A stretch of 64,000 nucleotides of DNA from Halorhabdus rudnickae. GTDB taxonomy: Archaea > Halobacteriota > Halobacteria > Halobacteriales > Haloarculaceae. The position numbers were made by a program, and so were the translations under genes. The notes beneath the pieces are model-generated. The model was not told the origin of the DNA. It saw nothing but the letters and a program-made list of their open reading frames with translations, and did no database searches. Shown here in pieces: positions 36,800 to 47,032 of this stretch. Each line of letters opens with the position of its first letter. Position 1 is the first letter of the stretch. The stretch spans positions 1 to 64,000 of the forward strand of contig NZ_CAAHFB010000005.1 of the NCBI RefSeq assembly GCF_900880625.1. The letters are read 5' to 3'.

Positions 36800-37762
36800 T
36801 CAGTCATCGAACCGGAGTCCAGGAGTCTCGAACCCGACCATCGCCGCCCTGCGCATGTTCATCTTCGAGGATTCTTCCCGGGCAAGCAGGTTGGAGATAG
36901 GGGTCTCTCCATCGGCCTGGAAGGTTCGGGGGTGAAGGTAGAGTCTCCCTTTGCCGATTGTTGTGAGCAAGTGGTCGAAAACCACCTCTTCCTGGTAGAT
37001 AATTTCTATGTCGCTCTGCACGTGGTCTCTCACGAGTCCGTCAATCCCTCTGGCCCTGGAGTCAGGAGGGAGTTCCAGTGTCCGGTTCGGACCGTAGGTG
37101 TACACTTCTGCCGACATAACCCCCGTCTGCCCATCGGTCAGGCTCGATATTTCAGACATTTCTGTATCAGAGAATTCGGCCATCGATTCAGTGGGCTCAA
37201 TGTCACCCAGTCCCTCAATATGTGTGAGGCTGTCCGGGCCTGTGGCAAAGGAAACGTTCTCTTCGGGGACCTTGATGTGCACCCGCAACTTCAGGTCGGT
37301 AGCTGGACCTCTACCGATATTCCTCAGCTTATAAGCAACAAAAGCATCGTATGTTTCGGCCCCGACAACCTCGAGCAGAGGCTGGTGGCTCTTCTCCATC
37401 AGTTCTTGTTGTTTCTCCATTAATTCTGTCTGTTGATCTTGTATATCCCCGAGCTCATCCTGTAACTCTCGCTCTTGTCGAAGCTCGGCAACTTGATTTT
37501 CCTGAGTTTCGGCCATATCCCTGTAGACCGTAAAGAGGGCGAATGTGAGTATGATCGAGGACCAGATTCCGGTCAACCGTAGCTGGTTGCCTGTATTCAT
37601 GGGGGAGATTCCCGGTACGATCGACGGGAGAATCGTGATTCCTGAATGGAATATTCCGACAGCAAATACGATTCCAGCGAGGCGACTTACTCTCCAGTAG
37701 TAGGTCCTCATCTCATCCTCAGTCCAGCTCTCAGGGAGATGCTTTTTCTCAATTTCCAACAT
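36800..37762 (-). CDS. Membrane protein with coiled coil in the BREX locus
   Basis: A 320-aa protein from ATG 37762 (GTG 37822 would add 20 residues). Two transmembrane helices come first (about residues 25-50 and 65-90), then a Gln/Glu-rich coiled coil (TQENQVAELRQERELQDEL and following, about 90-130), then a soluble beta-rich domain (~135-320). It resembles membrane sensors or anchors seen in defence loci. Same strand as brxC, about 100 nt downstream of it. No enzymatic motif. Confidence 0.6.
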   Translation of the reverse strand: MLEIEKKHLPESWTEDEMRTYYWRVSRLAGIVFAVGIFHSGITILPSIVPGISPMNTGNQLRLTGIWSSIILTFALFTVYRDMAETQENQVAELRQERELQDELGDIQDQQTELMEKQQELMEKSHQPLLEVVGAETYDAFVAYKLRNIGRGPATDLKLRVHIKVPEENVSFATGPDSLTHIEGLGDIEPTESMAEFSDTEMSEISSLTDGQTGVMSAEVYTYGPNRTLELPPDSRARGIDGLVRDHVQSDIEIIYQEEVVFDHLLTTIGKGRLYLHPRTFQADGETPISNLLAREESSKMNMRRAAMVGFETPGLRFDD

Positions 37763-37860
37763 GGTGAAGTTGAAGCCCCATCGCTGACAGATATTATTCA
37801 GTTTGTGTAAATTAAACCCCACTCCCTCGGAAAGAAGTAGGAAGGGTAGTATTCTTCAGT

Positions 37861-40800
37861 TCATTTCTCAAGTAGTACGATATTCCCTTCCTCCAAATCG
37901 TCAAGACGACCCTTCACACCCTGCATCCGCTCCAACACAGCCTTCGATTCCGAGAGCAGTTCACTCACGTGCTCTTCACTCGGCCGACTTTCGGCATCAA
38001 CAGCTGACGTAACTTCATCGGTCACGTCGGCGTTCGGAAGCTCTTGGCGCAACTCTTCGGCGACCATCTGAAGTTCGGCCCACGCATCGTCGTCCGCACC
38101 TGGCGGCCTAGGGTCCTTTGCATGCTCGATGAGCTGGCGCACTCGTCGCTCTGAGGGCGGCCGTGAAGCGGCGAGTATAGTCTCGACGGACTCGGTCGTT
38201 GGTGACTCTGGGTGTTCCTCACGCAGCTCTTCGCCTGCTGCCCGTAGCTGCGACCAAAGAGCCGAACCGTCAGAGTCGTCGAAGAGGTCGCGAACCTGCT
38301 CGTACGTCTCGGCCTGTTGGACGACAGCGGAGTCGACGACATCACCTTCCGACAGATCCTCACCGGCCCACACAGCTTCGAAGACGTCCTCTAGGTCGCC
38401 AAGTACGATGTCGTCGAACTCATCAGTAGCACCATCGACGATTCCTCGAACGTCGTCCTCGTTCGATCGGAGCCACGCGCTCAAATCGTCACAGATGGCT
38501 TCCGGGTCAGAGTCAGCGACGGTCTCACCTGTGATTCGACGGAACTGTGCGGAGGTTTCGTCGACGCGATGTCCCTTCGCGTCCTCAAGCCGTGACTCGA
38601 CCGTCGAAACGCTGGGGACAGTCTCGCCTTCCGCTGTTGCTCGCATACTGGCAGTGATCGACGCGTTCGGATAGAGCGAGGTCATCGTGTCGAGCTCGTC
38701 GCTGAAGCGTTCCCAGAGTGTCGTCCCGTCTTCGCTGACGCCGAAGAGTTCACGAGCGTTCGCGAAGATCTTCGCCTCCTCGAGTACCGTTTCGAGATCA
38801 TCCTCACTTTCGAGGTCGGACGTGGAAAGCTCGTCCTCGTCGAGGGCTGGATCGACCGTTGCCTCGAAGGCGCTGAGCGGCACATCGAACTCACGGCTGG
38901 CGCCTTTCAGCGTCCGCTTGACAGTCGCACTGTTCTCGTTGACCCACTGGCCGAGCTCGCCCAACCATTCGTCTGGTCCGTCACCCGACGGCTGCTCACC
39001 GAGCACCGTCGAAACGAGGTCTTTTACCTTATTTGGCGGGAGAATATTTGCATTGAAGCGGATTTGGAGTGACGTCAGTCCCCCTTTGGTCCGCACTTGT
39101 CGACCGATGGCGGCGGGATCAGACACGTACTCGGTATCCTGTTTGAGTGCGACTGACTCATTCGAAGTCGCAAGTGTGATGAGTAGCGCCGCGATCGACT
39201 CCTGTGGCGTCCCGCGGTAGTCGCCGTTGGCAGTCTGAGTCTGCTGGAGGAGTGTCTCGACGTCGACGGATTTCTGTGCCTCGTACGTCTCGATGAACTC
39301 GCGACACCAGCCCGTATCTGCGACTTCCCCGCTGGCTGTGTCGACGCCGAGCATCGCTGCGTCCGCGCTTGAGAGCGGCCACTCACCGCTACCGCGGAAG
39401 AACGTTGCCATCGCCTTCGCGTCGTCGACTTCGACGAGCGGCCGCGAGAGCGTCTTTCGAGACGATCCGAAGACAGCGTTGACCTGGTCTTCGACGACGG
39501 TGTCAAGCACGCTCGAGCGTGCCCCACGGTGTTGGTTTACCGTGTACACCGACGCATCTTCGAGTATCTCCGTCACCGATGATTCGAGGCGGCGTTTGTC
39601 GGCACGGTGTTCGCGTTCGAGTTCCTCGTGGGATTCGGTCTCCTCGTCCAACACCTGTCCCATACCGATGACGTTCCGAATCCGCTCCAGCATCGTCTCC
39701 GGAACGTCGACGGTAATCAGGATGTGCTCCCCACCGTCGCGACCGTTGTTCACGTCCTGCCACGTCTCGATCTGCTCCGATACGGTATCGTGATCATCGG
39801 CCAGCACACGAACGCGAAGCGCGTCGTACTCGGGTGACGGCGCTCGGTCGACCGGTTCGAGGATGGAGTACTCGTACCGTAGTGGGACGAGGCGCTCGTC
39901 GCCAACATCGACCTCGTGGCGGCTGCCGTCACTCCTGAAGAACGCATCGTTCTCCCGTAGCCGCGTTTCCACCCACGCCGACAGCTGATGCGGCGAGATC
40001 TTTGCGGCCTTGTCCTGGGCACGACTGAGGATGCTCTCCTGTTCCTCGGAGACGAGCGTGTACACCTCGTCGCCCTGGTCGTTCGTCTCGGTGAGGGCCT
40101 TCTGCTTGTCGACGAGCGTCTCCAGTCCCGATTCGGTTCGCTCGACGACATCGTCAACAGACGCTGTGACGTCGTCGACCATCAACCGACCGAGGTTTGC
40201 TGGCGTCGAGGGGACAGCGGGCGTCTGGTTCAGAAGGTAGAGTCCTTTCGCGAGGCGGACTTCCCACGCATCCTCCTCACCGTCGAACGTCGGAACGAGC
40301 GTGTTGTCGATCATCTCCTGGACCCAGAGCGGGAGGTACGTGGTCTCTTCGACCAACAGGTCGAACAGGACGTCCCACGTGACGAGCGAGCCCTCCTCCT
40401 TCGACGCCCACCCGAACTTCGTGAACAGCGACCGAACGAGGACGAGCAGTGCTCGACCCTGAATGTAGTCGCGATCGGTCGAGCGACCCTGCGTGATGAG
40501 TTCCTGCATCACCGCCCGCAGGAGCGACAGATCGTACTCGCGGAACGGATAGGCCTCGACTGGGTCCGGATCCGCGCTCGTCACCGACGAGTACGTCTCG
40601 AGTGAGAGATCGGGCATCGACGCCACCAGCGACTCGACACGTTTGCGTCCCTCGGGGTCCGACTTCTGGAGCCATCGCTTCCGAACGATGATCTCGGTGT
40701 CCGCTCCTTCAAGCCGTACCTGTTGATACGTCCAGTGATCTTCGGGCGGCTCGCCGATGAGACTCTCCCGAGTATCCGGGAGGGAGTACTGTCCGGTGGT

Positions 40801-41694
40801 GACCACGACCGTGTTGGGCCCACGCTGCAGTGCCTCCATCGTCTCCTCGAACTCACGATAGCGATGGCGACTGTCGCCGACGAAGAGTGCCACCTCGTCT
40901 AAGCCGAGCAGCAGTTCGGTCCGTTTGCTGCCGTCGTTGAGAGCCTCCGTTGCAGTCTCGACCCGTGAGACGAGGTCCTCGGGATCGAATTCTTCTGGAT
41001 CGACATCCGCTTCTGCGGCCTCGATGGAGGCTTTCACGCCCGAACGACTGTTGAGCTCCGTTCCGGACGTTTCTTCCATCGCCGGCAACGCTTCGTAGAG
41101 CCAGCTGCGGAGGGACGCCCGTTCGGCGAGAACGTCGTCGAATGTCTTCCCGTCATGCTCGAACGTTTGAAGGGGCTCCCAGACCCCATCGTACTCCATA
41201 TCCAGCGTCCAGGCCCACTCGAGCAGCCAGTTCGGGTCGGTCGGATATCCGAGATCCCGACCAATCGCCTCGAAGATGAGGAACGGCAGCGGCGGCTCTT
41301 TCGACGCATCGCGGTCAAGCAGGTTGAGGAAAACTGGCTTGAGGCGGTCCACGTGAGAGTCTGTGATTGACTGCTGGAGTTCGTCGAACCCCGGCCACTG
41401 TTCGGCCAGTCGATCACCCAGGTAGGCGAACTCGGATTCGTCGTCAGCGAGGAGGCCGACCAGCTTCAGGAGGTGGGTCTTCCCGGAACCGAACGTCGCG
41501 TGGATGTAGAGGAACCGCGCGGCCTCACCGGGATGGGTCTGGATACCTTCGCCGAGCGTTTCGAGGACCTGCTCGGCACTGTCAGTTTCATAGAACTCTC
41601 TCACGTCAGTCTCGGCTCGTTCGCGAGCGTTGACTTTCTGTACTTCTTCGAGCTGTCGCGTCGGATCGCTGTGGAAGAGATCGTCGATACTCAT
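37861..41694 (-). CDS. brxC: BREX ATPase BrxC/PglY (second copy)
   Basis: A 1,277-aa AAA+-type ATPase. Walker A is IHATFGSGKTHLLKLV (around residue 70-80), with LLGLDEVALFVGDSRH as the likely Walker B region. The long C-terminal part is helical and acidic. BrxC/PglY proteins are core BREX ATPases. The ATG overlaps the BrxB stop by 4 nt. It differs from the other BrxC of the locus in length and sequence, so the two are not a recent duplication and may form a mixed complex. Confidence 0.85.
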   Translation of the reverse strand: MSIDDLFHSDPTRQLEEVQKVNARERAETDVREFYETDSAEQVLETLGEGIQTHPGEAARFLYIHATFGSGKTHLLKLVGLLADDESEFAYLGDRLAEQWPGFDELQQSITDSHVDRLKPVFLNLLDRDASKEPPLPFLIFEAIGRDLGYPTDPNWLLEWAWTLDMEYDGVWEPLQTFEHDGKTFDDVLAERASLRSWLYEALPAMEETSGTELNSRSGVKASIEAAEADVDPEEFDPEDLVSRVETATEALNDGSKRTELLLGLDEVALFVGDSRHRYREFEETMEALQRGPNTVVVTTGQYSLPDTRESLIGEPPEDHWTYQQVRLEGADTEIIVRKRWLQKSDPEGRKRVESLVASMPDLSLETYSSVTSADPDPVEAYPFREYDLSLLRAVMQELITQGRSTDRDYIQGRALLVLVRSLFTKFGWASKEEGSLVTWDVLFDLLVEETTYLPLWVQEMIDNTLVPTFDGEEDAWEVRLAKGLYLLNQTPAVPSTPANLGRLMVDDVTASVDDVVERTESGLETLVDKQKALTETNDQGDEVYTLVSEEQESILSRAQDKAAKISPHQLSAWVETRLRENDAFFRSDGSRHEVDVGDERLVPLRYEYSILEPVDRAPSPEYDALRVRVLADDHDTVSEQIETWQDVNNGRDGGEHILITVDVPETMLERIRNVIGMGQVLDEETESHEELEREHRADKRRLESSVTEILEDASVYTVNQHRGARSSVLDTVVEDQVNAVFGSSRKTLSRPLVEVDDAKAMATFFRGSGEWPLSSADAAMLGVDTASGEVADTGWCREFIETYEAQKSVDVETLLQQTQTANGDYRGTPQESIAALLITLATSNESVALKQDTEYVSDPAAIGRQVRTKGGLTSLQIRFNANILPPNKVKDLVSTVLGEQPSGDGPDEWLGELGQWVNENSATVKRTLKGASREFDVPLSAFEATVDPALDEDELSTSDLESEDDLETVLEEAKIFANARELFGVSEDGTTLWERFSDELDTMTSLYPNASITASMRATAEGETVPSVSTVESRLEDAKGHRVDETSAQFRRITGETVADSDPEAICDDLSAWLRSNEDDVRGIVDGATDEFDDIVLGDLEDVFEAVWAGEDLSEGDVVDSAVVQQAETYEQVRDLFDDSDGSALWSQLRAAGEELREEHPESPTTESVETILAASRPPSERRVRQLIEHAKDPRPPGADDDAWAELQMVAEELRQELPNADVTDEVTSAVDAESRPSEEHVSELLSESKAVLERMQGVKGRLDDLEEGNIVLLEK

Positions 41695-42311
41695 TGGAGA
41701 TGCACCCCCCGGATCTGGCCGTCAATCTGGTGAGCGGGGTAGTAATGGCGTGATTCACCGCCGAAGAAGCTCAGCTTCCCGCCGACGATGTCCCCCGGGA
41801 ACGGGATTCCGATGGTGGACTTTACGTTCCGACGGTCAAGCTCGTCCAGCAGTTCCGATGCACGGGTGAACGGATACAGACTGCCGAGATTGAGCAAGAG
41901 AACCACATGGCTCTGGGTCTCCAGCTGGGCTTCGCTGAGCTCGTGGTCGACAATTTGCTGAACGAGTTCTACAGCAAGCCGGTCCTGCATCGTCTCTTCG
42001 ATACGCTCATCTGGCGACGTATCTCCCTCGAGTTCAGCCAGGGGTTCACCCAGGTCGACGAGGAGTTTGTACACATCGGTCCGTGGAAGGAGTTCGTCAA
42101 GCCAGATCGGCTGGACGGTTACGTTGTCTGGGATTTCTGGGGCTTTCGTTCGTCCATCGGACCAGGTCGCGAGCCTATCTGCGACCCGATGCTCGACTGC
42201 TGGGTCGACAGCAGCGATAACGAACGGATTACGAATCCCGTGTTGCCCCTGAGCGAACGTCCGTAGTTTCTCCTTGAATTCACGATACGGCGACGAACTC
42301 GTCTGGCTCAT
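41691..42311 (-). CDS. brxB: BREX protein BrxB (DUF1788)
   Basis: A 206-aa protein. The C-terminal half carries the DUF1788 pattern: VVLLLNLGSLYPFTRASELLDEL, then STIGIPFPGDIVGGKLSFFGG, then YYPAHQI. BrxB is a conserved small BREX component. It overlaps both flanking brxC genes by 4 nt (ATGA), placing it exactly between the two ATPases, which suggests balanced synthesis of the three subunits. Confidence 0.85.
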   Translation of the reverse strand: MSQTSSSPYREFKEKLRTFAQGQHGIRNPFVIAAVDPAVEHRVADRLATWSDGRTKAPEIPDNVTVQPIWLDELLPRTDVYKLLVDLGEPLAELEGDTSPDERIEETMQDRLAVELVQQIVDHELSEAQLETQSHVVLLLNLGSLYPFTRASELLDELDRRNVKSTIGIPFPGDIVGGKLSFFGGESRHYYPAHQIDGQIRGVHLQ

Positions 42312-45300
42312 CGAATGATCACCCCTTCGTCAGTCTCCTCGATCTCAAGATCTTGCTGTTCCACGAGACGCTCCAGCCGGCGATTCAGTTTCTGCCGATC
42401 GTCAGGAACGATGCCGATTTGATCGACATCGTCCGGCGTTCGATCCCCAACGATAGACGACAGTTCATCGAGCCGGCCATCCAGCTCACTCGGATTGTAC
42501 TCGATAGTTTCAGCGAGCGGCTCTAACTGCGCCACGTCGTCAGTAATCTCGACGATGGCGTCTGAATCAGCATCGGTAGACAACACCGTGATCGCGCTCT
42601 CGATGGTTTCGTACCACTGCTGGAGGTGGCGCATCGGAGTGATGTATTCGCCTTCGAAGGCGACGTGGACGCCTGCGGGGAGATCAGTAGCTGAAAGAAT
42701 CCATGGATGCTCCTCAATACGACGGACTAGTTCACGCAGGCCTCGTTCGTCAACGAACGCGTTCCACGACCTCTCAAGTTCGGGTGCGAGGTCGGGAACG
42801 AATTCTCCGGAGAGTGTACTCCACCCATCGGTCGTCCACCACTCACCATCGAACGATGAGACCGCAGATGAGCGGGACTCGATAGAAGCTTGAGCGTCCT
42901 CGTCAACCCAGTCGAACTGACGGTTTCGAACCGTCAGTACCGCGTCGAGCTGTTGTAGTGTCGAAAGACGCCGGTTCCAGACGTCGGTTACCTCTTCGAC
43001 CCACTCTTGGGCCTCGTTGGTCTCGTCGATGACATCCTCGATACCGCCATCTTGTGACTTGACGGCTGAAATCCGGTTTTCGGTAGCATTGCTTCGTTCC
43101 GCCAGCTCATCAGCAAACGCATTGAGTAAGCCAGCGACTTCGTTGGTTCGCACGTCAGTGTCGACCACTAGCGTGACGTCTTCACGAAGTCCGGTCAGCT
43201 TCGAGCGAATCTGCTGGTTAGTTTCTTGGAGGTGAATGAGACCATCCGCAACTGTTTCAGTCGTCTCCTTGAATCCGCCTTCCTCCAGTAGCTTGCCCAA
43301 GTTAGTCCGTGGAAGGAGTTTCAGTCTCGTCGTCGAAAGGCTGTCGAGGTCCAAGACGGATTCGTCTTCCAGCGTGTTTCCGTCCTCGTCGATTGGCACT
43401 AGTCTCCCCTCGCGGCAGAATCCCCAAATGATCGCACAGAGTGCAGGCCGGGCCTCGTCGTAGAATGGCTTCTCCTCGACGATCCCGTCCAGAACGGTGT
43501 TCATATTGAGTCCGTCGTCGCGGTCTTTCAGCTGCCGACCAGTGAGAGACATAACGTTTCGCTGAATGGTTTGTTGGCCCTGCGCACCATTCTGGTTCGA
43601 CGAGGGGACTTGAATCGTCCGTGCCCACGGCGGGAGCGGTGCATCGCTGTCGAGTTCGCGTAATTCTCGCAGCCGACTTTCGTCGACCTGGAGCATCATC
43701 GGGTGGAAGTCGTCGGGATAGGCGACGTCGACAGTGGCTTGGATCGCCTTCGAGAGACCACCGATGTCCGTCCGATCTTTCACGGTATAGGAGCCACTCA
43801 TCATTGCGCTCGTCAGCTTACTTCGAACGGTGTTGGCACGCTGTTCGAGGTCACGCTCGACGGCTGGTGGGGCGTCACGCGTAGCAATTGCGTCGCGAAG
43901 CGCCCACCACTCAATCATTCGTTTGCGAAGATCTTGGAGGCCATCCGTGTCGATCTCCCAATAGAGCGTGTCCTCGTCAGTTTGCTCTGGTTCTTTGTCT
44001 GGGCGGACGCCCTGCACATCGATGTCGATGTCCAGCCCACCTTCAGCTTCAATACTGCTCTCGAAGGTTGTCCCGTCGAGTCCGAAGTGATACGAAACGG
44101 GGTACTCGTCACTGGACTCTCCGTAGGGGACTGACTCTGGTAGCGATAGGTCCTGAGTGATGCGATTCCAGAGATGTTCGTCCAAAGTGTCGATGACGTC
44201 GTCCCAGTCGGGGTCGGCTTCATTCTCCCCGGTCTCGTCGTAGATGAGGCGTTCTTCCTGTGTCGCGAACCGATAGCGAGCCCCACTTTCGTCTTGTGTC
44301 GGTCGAATGAACTTCTGCAGTCGATCCAGTGAATCCTCGACCCGATTGGTCGTGCTAATCCACGATTGGCCGTTCAGGTCGTCCATGACGGCGACCGCAA
44401 TATTCCCCTCGTTCAGGGGAACGATTTCGTGGACGTGCTGGAGTAGGAGGACCGCCTTCGCTACATCGAGGTCGAACTCTTGAAGCTCACTTTCGTCGTC
44501 ACCTACCTCGTCAGCGATGCCGGTCGTCTCTTCAGCGCCCTCGACAACCCGCATATCCTGCGGTAAAATCTCACGTAGTTCAGGCTCAATCAACTCGAAG
44601 AAATCGACCAGCGAGACGATATGGTCTTCCTTGCCCTCGTCGATCCAGTCGTCCAGCAACCCGTGCATAAGCGCGAGAATGGCACGGGCAGTCCCCGAGA
44701 AGATGGACTTCGCCGGGTCGTTTGCCTCTCGGCGGAGGTTGAACAGGATTTCCAGGAACAGCGGGGCGTGATACGGCAAGAAGGGATAGAACTCTACGAG
44801 ATCCTCAGCATCAACCACATCGAGTGCCGGCTTCGTGTTCTGTTTGATTTCGTTGTACACGAGCGACTCAGCCGGTTTCACGTCGGCGTCAGCCAAGATG
44901 CGCCGAACCTCATCTTCGCCCGCGTCAGACTTCTGGAAGAGCCGACGTTTGGCGATCTCCCCGACATGCTTGCTTGGGAGCTGATACCGATGAGGGAACC
45001 GATCTTTGACGATACTGAAATCGGCCCCGTGGGCCGCGAATTTGGGTTGGACGTCTTCGATTTTTGCCTGCGCCGTCGCAACGAGCTGAATGTCGCCGTC
45101 TCCGATGTCGTCGACGTTTTCCGCGAGCGTCTGCAGCTCTGTGAGCCGCTCGAAGTCGGTTCCGATGAAGAGGCTCACCTCGTCGAGCAGGAGAACGAGC
45201 CTGACTGGCTCCTCAAGCTCCGATTCACGTTCCTGACGCAATGATTCCAACCGACTGACAACCTCTTCTGGGTCAATATCCGAGGGTTGGAGGTCGGTGT

Positions 45301-46057
45301 AGCCGTCACGTGTACCCGTTACGCCCTCGAACAACTCCGGGAGCACCACATCGGACAGCGCACTGTACTGCTGGATGTCGGTCCAGAGCTCATCAGTTCT
45401 CCACTCGTACTGTGATTGGTCTGGCGTCACTCCTTCGACGACTGATGCTGCTCTATCCTGTCGTTCCGGCCAGGATTCGGTCGTTTGATACCAATCTTCG
45501 AAGTATGCGACATCAAGCTGGGAGGACAAGCCAGTTGAGATATTGTCTTCGACGCCCGTGAGAGCCGGATTCTGATGGGCATGCCGAAGAACGATCTCAC
45601 TAAAGCTGCGTTGCTTCTGGCCCTGATACTTCAGTAGGTTGACGGAGACAGGGATGACGTGATACTTGGAATGAACGGCTTTCCACTGGGTACGGAGCGA
45701 ATCGAGGTCTTCGCTCGTTGACCCATCCGGAACGAGGTTTTTCCAAACCTCGTCGGAGCGGCCTTGGAGCCAGTGGGTATCCATCAGCCCGTCCAAAACT
45801 GTTAACAGATGGCTCTTTCCGCTCCCGTAATAACCATACAGCCAGTAGTTCGATCCCGACCGCATATCTTCGGCTTCGCCGAGAAGTCGGTTGACGAAGT
45901 CCTCAAGGAAGCGTTGGGAGTCAGCCGTGACGTGATATGACTCGATGGCCTGTTTCCTGTGCTGCATTTCGTCTGCAGACTGGTTCTTGCGGTCGATACG
46001 TACCGATTCCTCGAAGTCCTCTGGTAAATCTTCAAACCATGTTGTGTCTACCATCAT
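42308..46057 (-). CDS. brxC: BREX ATPase BrxC/PglY (first copy)
   Basis: A 1,249-aa protein. Walker A is LYGYYGSGKSHLLTVL (around residue 70-85), a probable Walker B is VLLLDEVSLFIG, and a long helical C terminus follows. The ATG at 46057 overlaps the BrxA stop (ATGA); a second ATG follows immediately. With the second copy it gives this BREX locus two complete BrxC-type ATPases, which I recall as typical of the haloarchaeal BREX subtype. Confidence 0.87.
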   Translation of the reverse strand: MMVDTTWFEDLPEDFEESVRIDRKNQSADEMQHRKQAIESYHVTADSQRFLEDFVNRLLGEAEDMRSGSNYWLYGYYGSGKSHLLTVLDGLMDTHWLQGRSDEVWKNLVPDGSTSEDLDSLRTQWKAVHSKYHVIPVSVNLLKYQGQKQRSFSEIVLRHAHQNPALTGVEDNISTGLSSQLDVAYFEDWYQTTESWPERQDRAASVVEGVTPDQSQYEWRTDELWTDIQQYSALSDVVLPELFEGVTGTRDGYTDLQPSDIDPEEVVSRLESLRQERESELEEPVRLVLLLDEVSLFIGTDFERLTELQTLAENVDDIGDGDIQLVATAQAKIEDVQPKFAAHGADFSIVKDRFPHRYQLPSKHVGEIAKRRLFQKSDAGEDEVRRILADADVKPAESLVYNEIKQNTKPALDVVDAEDLVEFYPFLPYHAPLFLEILFNLRREANDPAKSIFSGTARAILALMHGLLDDWIDEGKEDHIVSLVDFFELIEPELREILPQDMRVVEGAEETTGIADEVGDDESELQEFDLDVAKAVLLLQHVHEIVPLNEGNIAVAVMDDLNGQSWISTTNRVEDSLDRLQKFIRPTQDESGARYRFATQEERLIYDETGENEADPDWDDVIDTLDEHLWNRITQDLSLPESVPYGESSDEYPVSYHFGLDGTTFESSIEAEGGLDIDIDVQGVRPDKEPEQTDEDTLYWEIDTDGLQDLRKRMIEWWALRDAIATRDAPPAVERDLEQRANTVRSKLTSAMMSGSYTVKDRTDIGGLSKAIQATVDVAYPDDFHPMMLQVDESRLRELRELDSDAPLPPWARTIQVPSSNQNGAQGQQTIQRNVMSLTGRQLKDRDDGLNMNTVLDGIVEEKPFYDEARPALCAIIWGFCREGRLVPIDEDGNTLEDESVLDLDSLSTTRLKLLPRTNLGKLLEEGGFKETTETVADGLIHLQETNQQIRSKLTGLREDVTLVVDTDVRTNEVAGLLNAFADELAERSNATENRISAVKSQDGGIEDVIDETNEAQEWVEEVTDVWNRRLSTLQQLDAVLTVRNRQFDWVDEDAQASIESRSSAVSSFDGEWWTTDGWSTLSGEFVPDLAPELERSWNAFVDERGLRELVRRIEEHPWILSATDLPAGVHVAFEGEYITPMRHLQQWYETIESAITVLSTDADSDAIVEITDDVAQLEPLAETIEYNPSELDGRLDELSSIVGDRTPDDVDQIGIVPDDRQKLNRRLERLVEQQDLEIEETDEGVIIR

Positions 46058-46890
46058 TCACCTCCCTCTCTAGTAATCGATGAGTACGGCTCCTCATTCG
46101 GCCGTAGTTGCAGATTTCCATGGAGTTCAACGAATTCCCAGGACTTCGTATCCGCTGCCCTGTTGTAGAGTTCTTCCCAACGAGCACTCGGCTGGAAGAG
46201 GTACTGAAGACCGATTGGTGATTCAAACCACTCATCTTCGCCTTCCCCGTACGAATAGCCCATTGCGACGAGAAGTGGCGTCTCTCCGAGCGATGGCGGA
46301 TCGCCGACGATCGTTTGCTGATTCTTCAAGACGCCGATTTCACGCATTACCGACCGGAATCCTTCGCACCATCGCTCCGTTGTCGAGTCGGCGTAGTCAA
46401 ACGATGTCCCGTCAGCGTATTCAAACTGGTTCAGGATAGTTCTAAGCGTCTCATCAGAGAAGTCAAGTGGTTCGGAATACTCCCCGGAGAGCCGTCGGAC
46501 GTATTCATGAACGACATATCTAACGAGCGTGTCGTCGGCGACGAGATAGGGGTAGAGAACTTGCGCTTTGTCTTGTGAAGACGAACATGTATTCAGCACA
46601 GCTGGGAGGTCACTCGGGTTGGGAAGGCGAGCTGGTGTATTTTTGAGTCGTGATGAGAGAATACGATATATTTTCTGGGAACTCCCTCTCGTGCTGCGGT
46701 TCGAACGTCGTTCCTCGAACCAGATGTCTTTGACATCGTTCCAGTTCCCATGTACACGGTACAACTCAGCAATCTCTTCCGTTCGATCAGGGAAGAGGCC
46801 GCACATGGTCAAATCCATGTTGACTTCCTCGGGAGAGAACGTACGGGAAAGAGACGGCAGTCCGTCATTGCCCTCTGGCTTCCTCTTCAT
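46054..46890 (-). CDS. brxA: BREX protein BrxA (DUF1819)
   Basis: A 278-aa protein, first gene of the BREX locus. The N-terminal pattern (LFPDRTEEIAELYRVHGNW, then a Ser/Arg loop and KIYRILSSRLKN) and the following helical region match DUF1819/BrxA, a small helical protein of BREX operons. The family is usually ~200 aa, so this one has a C-terminal addition. ATG 46890 is used; an internal ATG at 46818 is possible. The promoter should lie in the 142-nt gap to the right. Confidence 0.75.
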   Translation of the reverse strand: MKRKPEGNDGLPSLSRTFSPEEVNMDLTMCGLFPDRTEEIAELYRVHGNWNDVKDIWFEERRSNRSTRGSSQKIYRILSSRLKNTPARLPNPSDLPAVLNTCSSSQDKAQVLYPYLVADDTLVRYVVHEYVRRLSGEYSEPLDFSDETLRTILNQFEYADGTSFDYADSTTERWCEGFRSVMREIGVLKNQQTIVGDPPSLGETPLLVAMGYSYGEGEDEWFESPIGLQYLFQPSARWEELYNRAADTKSWEFVELHGNLQLRPNEEPYSSITREGGE

Positions 46891-47032
46891 AGCATGGTGA
46901 AGTCAACCAACCCACTTTACTATTTGTCATCGCTAGGTATCCACTCCGAGACAGCCGGGAACTGCATTAGATAAGAGGGCGAGGACTACATACTCGATGT
47001 GAGTTTTGCGACAGTCATTGTTGGTGCGTCAG

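Noticed and set aside
41691-46057. PglW/PglY-type or DISARM assignment for the large ATPases and helicase
   Set aside because: The presence of BrxA-, BrxB-, PglX- and PglZ-like genes in one locus fits BREX; no PglW kinase or DISARM DrmA/DrmB pair is seen.
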